Positions 1 to 11,035 of a stretch of DNA of 64,000 nucleotides are shown here, piece after piece (the first letter of the stretch is position 1; each line of letters starts with the position of its first letter). Under the pieces are notes generated by a model that was given only the letters and a program-made list of their open reading frames with translations, was not told the DNA's origin and ran no database searches. Source of the stretch: Spinellus fusiger. Taxonomy: Eukaryota > Mucoromycota > Mucoromycetes > Mucorales > Phycomycetaceae. A program made the position numbers and the translations under genes. The DNA lies in the NCBI GenBank assembly GCA_025094145.1, contig JALLLS010000059.1:124001-188000 (forward strand), given 5' to 3'.

Positions 1-560
1 TTCAAGGTATTCTTAGGCTCAAAGGTCGTACTACGCTGCCCGATAATTTTAATGCTCCTATCATGGCTTATGAGCTCGACTCCGGACTCATCAGACTAGA
101 CAACCTCTTACCACTGCTCATGAGTCCACTGGGGCCTTGCCTCCATGTTCTTCTTGATATAAATAGGCTTTATCAATGGACTGCAAGAGTGGAACCTCAT
201 CTTATCGAGATAATCCCTCAAAGTATTCTCTGAGACTTTAATGGTCATGTCTGTCCTAATGATTTCTTTGGTTTGTTGAGGATCACTCATTACTGTTCTT
301 CTCAATTATCATAGAGCCCTGTTGTCCAACCTCCTCTCTCAATCACTTTTGGGTAAAGGCCCTACTGAGCCTGTTTTCTTGAAATGCTTCAAGATGTACC
401 CTACAGTGGAAGTAGCCATATTGAACATACGAGATACCTCGACCTGAGTAGATTTCAGGCACAGCACCTAGTGGAGGATGGCTGAGCGAGTTTCAATACT
501 GGTCTATTTCCTATACATCTCGGAGGTCTTAGTAAAGATGTTTTCAGTGTTGGATGAGTC
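1..560 (-). pseudogene. Tc1/mariner transposase relic, truncated by window edge
   Basis: Read on the minus strand from about 560 to 1, one frame shows a transposase-like N-terminus. It has a helix-turn-helix (VSRMFNMATSTVGYILKHFK), a second HTH-like segment (KVSENTLRDYLDKM, about 230-185), the K-x-R-x-x-W-T pattern before the catalytic core, and then SDES, the place of the first catalytic Asp of the DDE domain, at about 85. Several in-frame stops (for example just after HEQW) show it is dead. The rest of the element lies outside the window. The family call rests on motif order; the subfamily cannot be assigned. Confidence 0.6.
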
Positions 561-1123
561 AAACATTATAAGAAAAAATAAGCGATATGAACAAAGAGAA
601 GAATAGTGTATATTATTTCTTTTTTAATAGAGATATCCCAAGACATTCATTTTGGTTACTTTGTCGTCAATGGCTTGTTAGTCCAAAGGAAATCCTGTCA
701 GTTAACTTGTGGTTAAACTATGGTATTTATTATTTCATAGTAATAAGTCTTTTCTACTTGTCTACTACTAGCATTTAGCCTCAGGGGGTGTATTATTGAA
801 TACTATGAATTATTATCCCTTAGTATTCGATAGTATCTCCTCAGTTTAGTAGTCTGAGTTTATATTTCCAAAAAAGGGTTATAGTTCCAATTATAGAATA
901 TGTCTTTATGACAACAACAATTTGCATTATCTCATTCAATTTTTGTGATTGTCTGATTGTCTGATTGTCTAATTTTAGGCTTAAACCCTGTATCATGATA
1001 ATAAAACTCCGGCGATATTTATTGTCTATATATTCTGCTGAATCTTTTATTTCTCTTTTCTATATCGAAACTTTCTACGCTAATTTGTAATTATATATAT
1101 TTATATATAACTTCTGATTAACT
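561..1123. other. AT-rich intergenic, no gene seen
   Basis: The stretch has no convincing coding signal. It includes a short GTCTGATT tandem at about 945-970 and a TATATATTTATATATAA tract at about 1094-1110 just upstream of the transporter ATG, which could act as its TATA region. Confidence 0.5.
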
Positions 1124-2937
1124 ATGCAAGTTTCTGACCAGGATGATCAAAGTGGCTGTTTATCAGAAAGGATCCAGCATCATGGAAAACAGGATTTGAA
1201 CAACAAAGAAGAGCTCAGTGAGCATCCTAAAGATCTCAACCATACAGTCTGCTCGGATACTGCCAGTCAATGTAAGGCTTACTTTTATATATAAGGAGTT
1301 TTATGTTGAGCAATTTAATAATTTAATAATAATAATGACACTAGGCGATAGCATCTCTACTTCAAGAACAAGGATATCAGAATTAAATGAAAAGGGAGAT
1401 GTTGATGAGCCTTTTGATGGTGGCTATGGATGGGTTATTGTTGGTGGTGGTCTTCTGGTTCAAATAACAGCCTATGGAACTTCTACTAGTTGGTAAGTCT
1501 AGTTCATGGGATAGTATGTCTCTCAAAAATTGATAGAGTATTGATATTTTATTTGTAAAACTTTACTTTTCTCTAGGGGTAATATTTTACTAGAGCATTA
1601 CATATTTTATCTGTAAAAAGAAGATCTAACAATCTATGCATGTACAGGTGTGATGCAAGATTATTTTGTATCAAACACTTTTAAAGATGATCCAGATGCA
1701 CTGCTAAAACTCAGTTTTGTTGGTACATGCTGTCTTGTTGCCGCCAACAGTATGGGACCTGCAGCACAGATTGTTGCCTCCAGGTTTGGTGTTCGTGTTG
1801 TGATGGCCTGTGGTGGACTATTAGTGGTACTTGGACTTGAGTTAGCCGGATCTGCAACACAAATTTGGCATTTGTACCTTACTCAAGGTATTCTGTTTGG
1901 CAGCGGTGCTTCTATCTTGTATGTCACTATCATGGCAGTCGCGCCCCAATACTTTACTCGGAGAAGAGGGGTTGCAATAGGTCTTATCACAAGTGGATCA
2001 GGCATTGGTGGTGTCATTATTCCATTCATTATGACGCCTATCAATGCTAGCCTTGGATATCCTTGGTATGGTTTCGAAATAATAGCTTTAATTGATACAC
2101 TAGTACTAATCAATTGTGTAGGACATACCGTGTATTGGGCCTTTTATGTCTTATTTGTTCAACCATTGCCACTATTGTTGTCAGGGATAGAATTCCAAAA
2201 CCAAGAGAGAAAAAGAGATTTAGTGATATCATCAAATTTGAAATTTTGAAGGACCCAAACTATATTCTTTGGTGTCTTGGATCAGCTGTTATGCTAATGG
2301 GCTATTTTATTCCATTCTTTTACTTGCCAAGTAAGTTACTAATGTATAGGCATGTATAGACTTACCTTTTAATGTTCAATAGAGTATGCAACAGACCTTG
2401 GTTTAACACCCACACAAGGTTCCTCTTTGGTAGCTATTGCCTCCGCATGTAACTCAATTGGCCGTATCATGTCTGGAGCTGCTGCTGATAAGATAGGCCC
2501 TCTCAATGTCGATGTTATATTCTCCATCATTGGTGGATTGAGCTCTCTTTTGATCTGGAGATTCGCCTACAGTTTTAGTGTGCTTGTAGCGTTTTCAGTC
2601 ATCTTTGGTCTGTTTTGTGGCTCTTACTTTGCACTAGGTAAGTCTCAGCTTTATTCTTTTAGCATTCATCTAAATATATTCATTATTTTTTGTAGTATCA
2701 ACTATCACGGCAGCAATTCTTGGCCCAGAGAAATTCTGCTCCGGTCTTTCTTTTATTCTTATTTCCAACACTGTTTCTGTATTTGCACCAAATATTGCAA
2801 ATGCACTGGAACTGAATATCGGCGCAGAACCATCTCTTGTTTACAAGATATTTTCTGGCGTTACTTACATTGTAGGCGCACTCATTATTTTTATCTTAAA
2901 GATGAGAATCAATCGAGACATATTTGCCAAAGTTTAG
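1124..2937 (+). CDS. MFS monocarboxylate-type transporter (MCT/SLC16-like), six exons
   Basis: Likely plasma-membrane permease of the monocarboxylate porter family. Exons 1124-1271, 1345-1488, 1648-2065, 2122-2330, 2383-2637 and 2696-2937 give 471 codons in phase. The family signature DGGYGWVIVGGG opens the first membrane helix. PREKKRF marks the central loop, and the second half runs FFYLPKYATDLGLTP to GALIIFILKMRINRD. The start is the only ATG that keeps a soluble N-terminus in frame. The join of exons 2 and 3 is odd: the strong donor GTAAGT (1493) leaves the frame off by one, while a weak GTTGGT donor at 1489 keeps it but drops a conserved Trp-Gly pair. Substrate cannot be predicted. Confidence 0.85.
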
Positions 2938-3261
2938 TTTACAATTTTATTTCAAAACAAAATAATACAGAGTAAATGTACACATAAACTAGTAACTTAT
3001 GTTTTGCCAATTTACAGGTGATACATTTTGTATGTGAATCAACTTATAGATGGATACAGTTCAAAGCATTTCTATTGGATGAGATATTAGTCATAATATT
3101 AGTCATCTCGGGACGACGTGGGAAAAAGATTGGATGTACGATATATCCCTGACACAAAAATTTAGAATTTTTAGATGAGATGTCAAAGACCAATAATAAA
3201 ATAATACAGAAATAAAATAAAGATTGAGGGGTTTTTTTTTATCAATCAACATTGTCTATTT

Positions 3262-3292
3262 AGACCGTCGGAAACAAAATAGGAATAAATGT
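3262..3292 (+). repeat. Left arm of perfect 31-bp inverted repeat
   Basis: The arm begins AGACCGTCGGAAACAAAATA. Its exact reverse complement lies at 3533-3563. The arms are about 240 bp apart and enclose the heptamer array. Confidence 0.95.
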
Positions 3293-3316
3293 TCCCCACT
3301 CACCTCATTCATTCTG

Positions 3317-3431
3317 ATTATTTATTATTTATTATTTATTATTTATTATTTATTATTTATTATTTATTATTTATTATTTATTATTTATTATTTATTATTT
3401 ATTATTTATTATTTATTATTTATTATTTATA
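3317..3431. repeat. TTATTTA heptamer tandem array
   Basis: About 16 head-to-tail copies of the 7-mer TTATTTA without interruption. It lies inside the loop between the two arms of a perfect inverted repeat. Confidence 0.95.
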
Positions 3432-3532
3432 CATGACCAAGATCAATTAGATAGACTCGACAATAGCTCAAAAAGGGCTTCTACTTATACTTTGAAAAAT
3501 CTCTCTGAGCTTTAATAAAAAGAAGATAAAGC

Positions 3533-3563
3533 ACATTTATTCCTATTTTGTTTCCGACGGTCT
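3533..3563 (-). repeat. Right arm of perfect 31-bp inverted repeat
   Basis: Reverse complement of 3262-3292 with no mismatch over 31 positions; ends TTTGTTTCCGACGGTCT. Confidence 0.95.
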
Positions 3564-4245
3564 TATATAATTCTTGAGAGAATTCATTCGACCTTGAATA
3601 TCCTTGAAAACTTCTGGGCTCTATCAAGATAAAGTGAATATTAGTAAGATGAAAACCATAGATAAGCACAATTATCTTTATGTTTATCAAATTTAAACAT
3701 AAATATATATTTATCTTTCTCTTCTTTAATTTGCATATTATATCGTTAAAAAGTTTGCACAAAGACTATAAACTAACAATAAAAAAGAAACACTACTATT
3801 TTATTATTTTTATTAATCAACTTTATAAGTCAGAGAATTCTTATATTGCTAGAAATACAGTTTGATAATAAAATAAAGTTAAATGCTCATAGCCTTATTA
3901 ATCTGACCTCACCTACTGTTTTGGACTAAAAAAATGTTGTTTATGGTAAGGCCAGGGACTAGTTCTCAATTTAAGAAACTCTAATAATGATTAGAAAAAA
4001 ATAATCAAAAAAGATGTTGATTTGTTTAGATGGTTGCATAAAATATGTAAAGATAGAGTTGCCTCAGTGTCGTAAATTGACAAGTGCAGCTTTTTTACTC
4101 CCCGATAAAATCTTTGTAGACTACACTTATTTTTTTATTATTTAAGTACACTCAAAGCATATAAAATAATTTTGAACTCGAAAAAGACAGAAATAATAAT
4201 ATATATATATATAAAAACATCATATACAAGTCTGTTACTTTTAAA

Positions 4246-4894
4246 TCACCTGTGATTAGTATTACTATATCTAATCTTTATTAATGGTTCTATCTCCGCC
4301 ATTAACTGATAATGCAGTTCTTGACTGCCCTTTGAGATTGTAGAAAGATAATTCCATGTCATTCCTAAAGCAATCTTCGTTGCCTCCACTCCGACCTCCA
4401 ATGTGGTATTGTTTTCCGGTAAGAAAATAGAATTTGCAATATGTGTGCTCATTGAGTCTTGAGCCACTGGTTTATAGTAAAATTTTTCAAAGGTATTACT
4501 GTTGAGACTCCAATTGGCATGCTGTTTTACTGTCTGAATGCTGTTGCCCTTTTTTACTGCTTTTGTACTTGCTGCTGATCTTAGAGAGTGGGCTTTATAA
4601 ATGTCTGTGTCTACCATGAATTTTTTCGAGTTCTGGGACCAAGTTCTTGTTGATGGTTTCTGGTGTTGTCCATTCTCCATAATTGTATTTGTGTATGTTT
4701 TTCTTGTAAGATTTTACTTGTTCTTTGAGTTCATAAAAGGGGACACTGTCCAAATCGGAGGCAATTCCTTCAGGAAGTAGTGTGCTGTTCGTTTGTCTTG
4801 GTCCTTCAACTTGGAGTTTTGATTGAAGTTCTTTAACAAGTTGTTCCAACTGTTCTGCTTTGAGGATGTTGGATTCGTTTCCATTGTTTGACAT
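4246..4894 (-). pseudogene. Tyrosine-recombinase element remnant (DIRS-like), internally deleted
   Basis: Two overlapping frames on the minus strand. The upstream one (4894-4598) is a charged N-terminal piece (LEQLVKELQSKLQVEG, then YGEWTTPETINKNLV) that may be gag-like. The downstream one (4680-4246) carries the C-terminal core of a tyrosine recombinase: AHSLRS (the H-x-x-R box), a Trp in HANWS, and FEKFYYKP with the candidate nucleophilic Tyr. This layout is typical of recombinases of DIRS/Ngaro/PAT-type retroelements. No reverse transcriptase lies between, so the copy looks like a deletion derivative. The frames are out of register, so it is inactive. A Crypton-type origin is the alternative. 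Confidence 0.6.
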
Positions 4895-6111
4895 TCTTTT
4901 GCTACGAATGCGTGGCTTTGAAAGATATAAAGTAGTAAAGATAGATTTTTTATTTTATTTATAGGAGAATAAAAGCGTGGCTCTTGAGAGCAATACCAAA
5001 TTGGAGGTCCTCGTTTCAGCAACTTCAGGATCAATGGTATATTATAGATTTTAGGTGGTCTTGTTGATTCTCAGGCTATAATTTCACACTAATATAACCT
5101 GAAACGCAATTATTTTTAATTCCAGGTAGTCTCCTTTATCTTAACTCATTTCTGTACAATGACTACTTTTATTTGCTCCATTGATATAGACCTTAAGAAA
5201 TCAATAAATATGGAACTTATCTTATGACGAGTACATAATTACTACAAATCTACACTTAGCTAGAAGAATAGGTGTAATATGAAATTGTTACATCTCATGT
5301 GTAAATTATTTTATTGTCCTTTGCATATATTGTTTTATTTCATTTTATGGAAACTCCCTCTACCTTTATCCTACTATTATTAAACTTATTGAACAGTTTT
5401 TTATTCGTTTAATGAAAACTTCTTTTTTTTTGTATTTATCAGATATCTAACAGCAACATGGCTCCCAAAGAGAATTTAACTATATTAAATATGAAGGCGA
5501 AAACCTTTTTAAAAAACATACTCCACTTCATATGTAAAACTGTGTATAAAATATAGTGATGATAAATCCACTTCGGGAAGAGTCCCACAAGTTTATGCAT
5601 ACTGAATAAGCAAAGAATGTAACAAACTCTGACAATGATATACAGAAAAACTCTTATAAGTTAAAATATGATGAAAATGGCCATTATGAATTGTACAGAA
5701 TTAAAAATTAGATAATGTCCAACGTTTATTATTCCTTGGATACCCAAGTATATAAAAATAATTTGAACTCTTCTAACTACTTTTATACATTACATTCAAT
5801 GAAGTCTTTAAAAACCTGATGGAATAAACCTATGACTCTAATTTGATTTTTATCTTCTTTTTTCATCGGAACTGCACACAATCTTGTATAAAAAATATTC
5901 AACAGAAAATTAGAAATCATCTTATTTATTATGTGTTAACTATAAAAAGTTCAGCAATCAATAATAGATATATAAGCCCTCTGATTTAGTAAATATCAAT
6001 ATGAAAAACAAGGCTCCAGCCAATTATTTAGCGTTTTGTTATTACCCGACCTTTTTTTTTAAAAAAAAAAGACATAAAGAAACTAGTGTATTTATTCAAA
6101 TATTAGTTATA
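4895..6111. other. AT-rich intergenic, no gene seen
   Basis: Very AT-rich, with homopolymer runs (for example T/A runs at 6050-6071). No splice-linked or homologous coding segment was recognised. Confidence 0.5.
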
Positions 6112-7458
6112 CAGTCACACAACATTAGAAAGGGTACGATTTTCATTTTTTGAAATCCTGAAAAAAAAACATGCTTTACGGATATAAATGTTACGACCTC
6201 AAAACACATACTAGTGATTTCAAATTCAACACAAAGTTAGTTTAACATATTGTCTATAGTAATATATATATAAAAGTTTTTATTTAATATTTTGTTGGGC
6301 CACCTTTGGCATCAATAACTGTCTGGCAGCGATCATTCATTGAGCCAACTAAACGTTCAGCAAGATCAACGTGGATATTTCCCCAAGCTTCTTCTAAAGC
6401 TGTCTTGAGCTCATCGATATTTTTGATACCGACCCTCTTGTCATTGATAAGCTTATAAAGACAGCTCCAGAGATGTCCAATAGGGTTGAGATCAGGACTT
6501 TGGGTAGTCCAGTAATCAAAGCGCCTGATTGCATGTGTGTTTTTCCACCATGTTGTATAGCCACCTGTATGGCAGCTAGCCCCATCTTCTTGGAATATGA
6601 AGTCCCTGTCCTCTTTCTCATTCAATTTAATGAACCATGGCAAAAAAATTCCTGCCAAAATGTTGACATATATGTCCTGATTCACAGTGCCATCAATAAA
6701 GACCAAAAGACCCAAATCCACCAGCCCAGAAACAGCTCCAGATCATTATGCTACCTTTCCCCTCATTTGGTTGTAGGTATGATATGAGCAGCCTTATACC
6801 TCTCGCCGATCTTTCGAATCACTCTGGCTCCTCCCTGGTAACCCTCTACTTCAAACCGTGACTCATCAGACCATACGACGCGTCTCCAGTCCTCAGGAGT
6901 CCAATTGACCCGTTCCTTCGCCCAACGAAGACTTTTCCTCATGTTTTCTTCAGACAACCTTGGGTTGTGTGCAGCAAATTAGGAACCAAGCTCAATCTGA
7001 TGTATATATCTGATGATTATTGCTCTACAAATGATTATCTCATGGGCCTTAAGTTCCAAATTTATGAAGTTATAGGAGGCAAATGGGTTGCCTCTTAGAA
7101 TGGCCTCAAGTCGTCTAAGGTCTCTCTCGTTAAGTTTTTTTTGGTGCACCAGAACTAGGTCTTAGTAGAAGTATACCATTAGTCTTGATTCTACTAATAA
7201 TATTCTGGACAGTGGACTTGCTAATACCAATGACCTTTGAAATGGCACCCATCGAGTAATTTTCTTTTTTAAGCCAGTAAACACCCCATGCCTCTCTTTC
7301 TTCAAGCTTATTATAAACTCTTTAGTTTCTAGTTGAGGATTCTGCGTTTGACATTTGAGATTGCTTAATGGAATGTGATTCTGTGGTAAACAGAAGAAGA
7401 ATCATGTTTAAAAATGTATAAATTATGGGGTCGTATACTTTCTAATGTTATATGACTG
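6112..7458 (-). mobile_element. Tc1/mariner transposon, near full length, dead
   Basis: The left end begins CAGTCACACAACATTAG (6112) and the right end, read in reverse complement, begins CAGTCATATAACATTAG (7458). Both are flanked by TA (6110-6111 and 7459-7460), as expected for TA-target insertion. The length of 1347 bp is normal for Tc1. The transposase reading is on the minus strand and is broken by stops and frameshifts. Confidence 0.85.
6284..7358 (-). pseudogene. Tc1 transposase pseudogene, third catalytic residue lost
   Basis: Minus-strand pieces line up as a Tc1 transposase. An HTH (MGAISKVIGISKSTV, about 7257-7213) is followed by a paired-like region, then VVWSDESRF (first Asp, about 6872), FQEDGASCH (second Asp, about 6600) and SPDLNPIGHLW (about 6500). 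The position that is normally Glu in SPDLNPIEHLW is Gly here, so the DDE triad is broken. Other lesions are an early stop near the start, an extra A in an A8 run at 7137-7142, a stop upstream of the DDE domain, and a frameshift near 6725-6765. Its host element has recognisable ends, so a related transposase elsewhere in the genome could still mobilise it. Confidence 0.8.
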
Positions 7459-7570
7459 TATATCCAAGATGCCTGAGAATATGGCAAAACCCTTGGTGTT
7501 CCTTTTTGACTATTCTGCATAAATTAAATATTTAGAATATTGTTTTTTTTTGACGAGAAATGTTTCTATT

Positions 7571-7600
7571 CACCTCTCACTCACTCACTCACTCACTCAT
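7571..7600. repeat. Short CTCA microsatellite
   Basis: Seven or so copies of the tetramer CTCA, just outside the Tc1 element. Confidence 0.9.
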
Positions 7601-8219
7601 TCAATTCCTGTATTTATAAACATAATAAACTGTCTTATAATATTTTTTAAAATTCTATTGTGAACTTATGTTTAACTGTGTCTACAAAAGAAGACTACAT
7701 TTTAGTGTGTAGCAGTTATTTTACAACTAGTTTTCAACACAAATTTTTGCATACCGTCTTTTAAACCTCCGAATAATCGCTTACCCTAAACAAGACTGTT
7801 TGTTTTCAAATAGTCAATATCTTTCTCAGCTGTTAACTCTTAAAAACACTTACCACAACTAGAGTTATAAAAAAAAGAAAAGAAATATAATATTAAAGTC
7901 ATTTATGGAAAACTTAGCTAAGCAGTCAGGTATCTGCTTCAGGAGCAAAAACATAGTCATCTATAATATCTTAACAAATATAAGATAACTATCAACCAAA
8001 CTTACAACATTTTAAATTATTATTAATTTTCAAGTTAAGAAATATACATGAATTTATAGATAAAGATTACAAAGAACTCTACAGTAAAACCTTTTTATCA
8101 ATAGAACCACCCTCTATATTTAATTAGATTTCAAGTTCTACATTTACAGAGATTATGGTTATATTTATATATATAAATAGTACATAGATATAAAAAAAAT
8201 AGACTACTCAGAAGTAAAA

Positions 8220-9130
8220 ATGTTGTAAATTCGGCTGATAGTTACTTTGTAAAGAAAAATGCTGTTTCAAGACTGGGTAAGCCCCATGAAGAGAATTATC
8301 ATACCCAATAAGAGAAACGAGAAAGAGGTCAAATGTGAATTGGCAAGAGATTCATTTCAGTCAATGCATCAGCTTCACAAGCAAAGGACCACCACAGTGT
8401 CTAGGAATACTTTCAGAAGGTCAATCAATAATATTGGCCTCTCTTACATAGGAATCAAAAAACCTTTTCTTACTAATAAACACAAGAATCTGAGGCTTAC
8501 TTGGGCCAAGGCACACTTTTACTGGACAGATGATTGTAAGACAGCCATTTTGCTTGATGAGTCAAGATTCCAGCTAATGAGCAACAACTACTGCACAGAG
8601 TGGCACACAAAAAAAGAGTGAATTCACTCAAGGAATTTGAATCCAATAAAGAATTTTGGTGGTGATGGTTTGATGTTATAGGGTTCTTTCTCTGTTGATG
8701 GTGTTGGAAGATGATTGCATATTAAAGGCATTATAAACAGCAAAAGATATATTAAAATCTTAAAAAAGAATCAATGTCCAGAGCTAGCCCATCTCAATGT
8801 ACTAAATCCATAGGTTGGTTATTTAATTCAAGAGAACAATACCAGATATAATAATAGTGAAGAATTTAATATATGGAATGCACAAGAGGTTATTGTCACT
8901 ATGGAAGGGTGACCCTCAAGCCCCTAGATTAAAACCCTAGATTATCTATAGAACAAACTTGAAGAGACCATGAGAAAGATAATTAAATCTATAAGTAGCC
9001 TCCAAATATTGTGAGGCTATCTTGTTGGAAGAATAGGTGATGATTCCCAAGGATACCATAGATAACCTTATTTTAAGCATTTACCAGAGATGTAGGGCTG
9101 TTATATATGTAAAGGGTAGTCACACCAAAT
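8220..9130 (+). pseudogene. Second Tc1/mariner transposase relic
   Basis: The frame at 8259-8621 shows a paired-like HTH tail (VSRNTFRRSINNIGLSY), then LRLTWAKAHFYW and LLDESRF, the first catalytic Asp context. After 8621 the similarity continues only through stop codons: IQENNTRYNN near the second Asp, and LDYL followed by NKLEETMRK near the third, ending at about 9110. It is more decayed than the copy at 6112-7458 and no clear terminal repeats were found. Confidence 0.6.
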
Positions 9131-10276
9131 ACTTAGATTTTTCACCCAATAAACTTATATTTATTGTTCTATTGACCTTATAAATATATCACCTAATTCT
9201 TATATCTCTATTATGTATTTAATGTATATTTTTATGATAAAGAATAAGTATTTCTTAATAAAAAAAAGTATATCGAAATGTTAAAATACTACCTAAAATT
9301 TTGGTTTCTCACTGTATTTAAACAACAAATCTTTGGTCCAGTCTGTTGATAGTGTTGCAAGTCATGGATCAAGCCACATTTATTCGAAGCTTTGTGAAAA
9401 ATATATCAGCTAGTATTCTGCTCATTGAATCAACTGATAGGTATATTAATCAGGAACAGAAAAATCGCTATCGAGTACAAAGAATCCCTCACTAGCAAAC
9501 TCTTCTTTCATTTCATCCTCTGCCACTCATTCTTTACTCTTTTATTAAATCCATAAGCTACTAGTGTAGTTGCTACATATGTCCTTAGGAATGTTACACT
9601 TTCTTTGAGTATTTATCTTCTCACTATTGTATTTGAATTGTTTTTACTTATCTCTTTATTATTAAATAATATATTATAAAGTGGCTATCAGGCCCAATCC
9701 ACAGATAGCGTCTTTAACACTTGAAAATAAAAATAATTTGAACTGTACAGATTTGTGAATTACTTTTAAATACTCTCTGAACATCAAATTGTCACTCTGA
9801 AAATTGTATTTATTTCTTATTATCTTCAGAATCCCCACAGTAATCATAGTGAAAGGCTCAATAGTAATTAATATACAAAGAGAAACAGTAAATTAATAAT
9901 AGTAGACGTTCATTCTATGAAAACCCTTGACAATGTCACTCTTTATTCTCACCACAAAATTGAACCTTTGCCATATACTAATCATGTTTTTACTGGTAGT
10001 CTTACCTTAATTCTATAAATATATCTAACATAGTTGATATTATCATTCAGTATTTGATATTTATTTACATTAGTACATTACTATTAGTACTGCTGTATTT
10101 ATTGGTGGACTTTATATGGCTTGGTCATAGACTCTTGTTTATTTATTTCAAAGCATACTTCCACTGATATTCTTAGTAATAAGCTACTACTTTGACTCTG
10201 TAGATAGTAGAATATAATCTAATATTCATGTTCACTAATAAAGATAAGGTCAAATACAATTATTTATAGGATAAGT
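9131..10276. other. AT-rich intergenic, no gene seen
   Basis: No coding similarity was recognised. The sequence probably contains old repeat debris. Confidence 0.4.
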
Positions 10277-10723
10277 TCAAGTCTCATCATTGGCCTGTAA
10301 AAGGTGGCCTGTGCAGCTGGATTGATCATGCTCCTGCTTAATCTCTTCATTGTCTGCAATGGGCTGTGATTCCACTTGTGAGTTTGGCTCAGCTTCCTTG
10401 GTAATTATGGATTCAGTCTTGATATCTTTTATAGTCTCAAGAGAGACACTTTCGCTGAATGCCTTCAAGATATTGAAAACAGTAGATTTGCTGGTACCAA
10501 CCATAGCAGCAATATCATTTTGTTTGAGGCCATTGACATTGTACTTGTGTAGAATAGTTTTGCGCATGTCTTCATCAACCGGTTTCCATTGTCTATGAGG
10601 TTTAAAGGTATATTCATCACTAGAATTCTGTTCAGTAGTGTCTGTTTTCTCGGTGCTGGTTGTTTTTTCAGTCGTGGCTGTTGCTTCATTAGTGACTGTT
10701 GCCTCGGTGGGTGAAGTAGACAT
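10277..10723 (-). CDS. Small HTH-domain protein, possibly domesticated transposase N-terminus
   Basis: Intact 148-codon single-exon frame. A Thr/Glu-rich N-terminus (about residues 1-35) leads into a predicted homeodomain-like helix-turn-helix, MRKTILHKYNVNGLKQNDIA then MVGTSKSTVFNILK (about residues 50-95), followed by an acidic, Gln/Glu-rich tail. The recognition helix GTSKSTVFNI resembles that of the Tc1 copy nearby (GISKSTVQNI). No catalytic domain follows and the frame ends cleanly, so it is either a captured DNA-binding module or a remnant that happens to be open. Function unknown. Confidence 0.5.
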   Translation of the reverse strand: MSTSPTEATVTNEATATTEKTTSTEKTDTTEQNSSDEYTFKPHRQWKPVDEDMRKTILHKYNVNGLKQNDIAAMVGTSKSTVFNILKAFSESVSLETIKDIKTESIITKEAEPNSQVESQPIADNEEIKQEHDQSSCTGHLLQANDET

Positions 10724-11035
10724 TATAATAAAGAGTTAGTATAGTTACGCTTCAGTGTAAATTACTACCCGGGATTTAAACTAACTCCAAGTATATTCGG
10801 AGATAACATTGGTGCACTTGCACGGTTCAATGATCTACAGTTTTATAAGTGTTTCTATGTATTTCTTTAATAGATAGATAAGTAAATAAAAGGAGTTCTC
10901 AAAAGGAGTTTATTAGGTCCAATGCACACATAGAGTCTTTAACACCCGAATAATAACAGTAATAGTAACAGTAATAATGAATACTCTGAGCTGTATTCAG
11001 TCAATCCCAACAGAGTGCTGTCTTTTATCTTTTGG

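Larger units (their letters stand above)
2938..4200. other. Intergenic with heptamer array and long inverted repeat
   Basis: No gene is supported. The small frames here are low-complexity. The notable structures are the heptamer array and the inverted repeat annotated separately. Confidence 0.5.

Noticed and set aside
3224..3436. 70-codon frame rich in Ile/Tyr/Leu
   Set aside because: It is the translated TTATTTA array.
7571..7600. CRISPR-like short repeats
   Set aside because: A plain CTCA microsatellite without spacers; no CRISPR array was found in the window.
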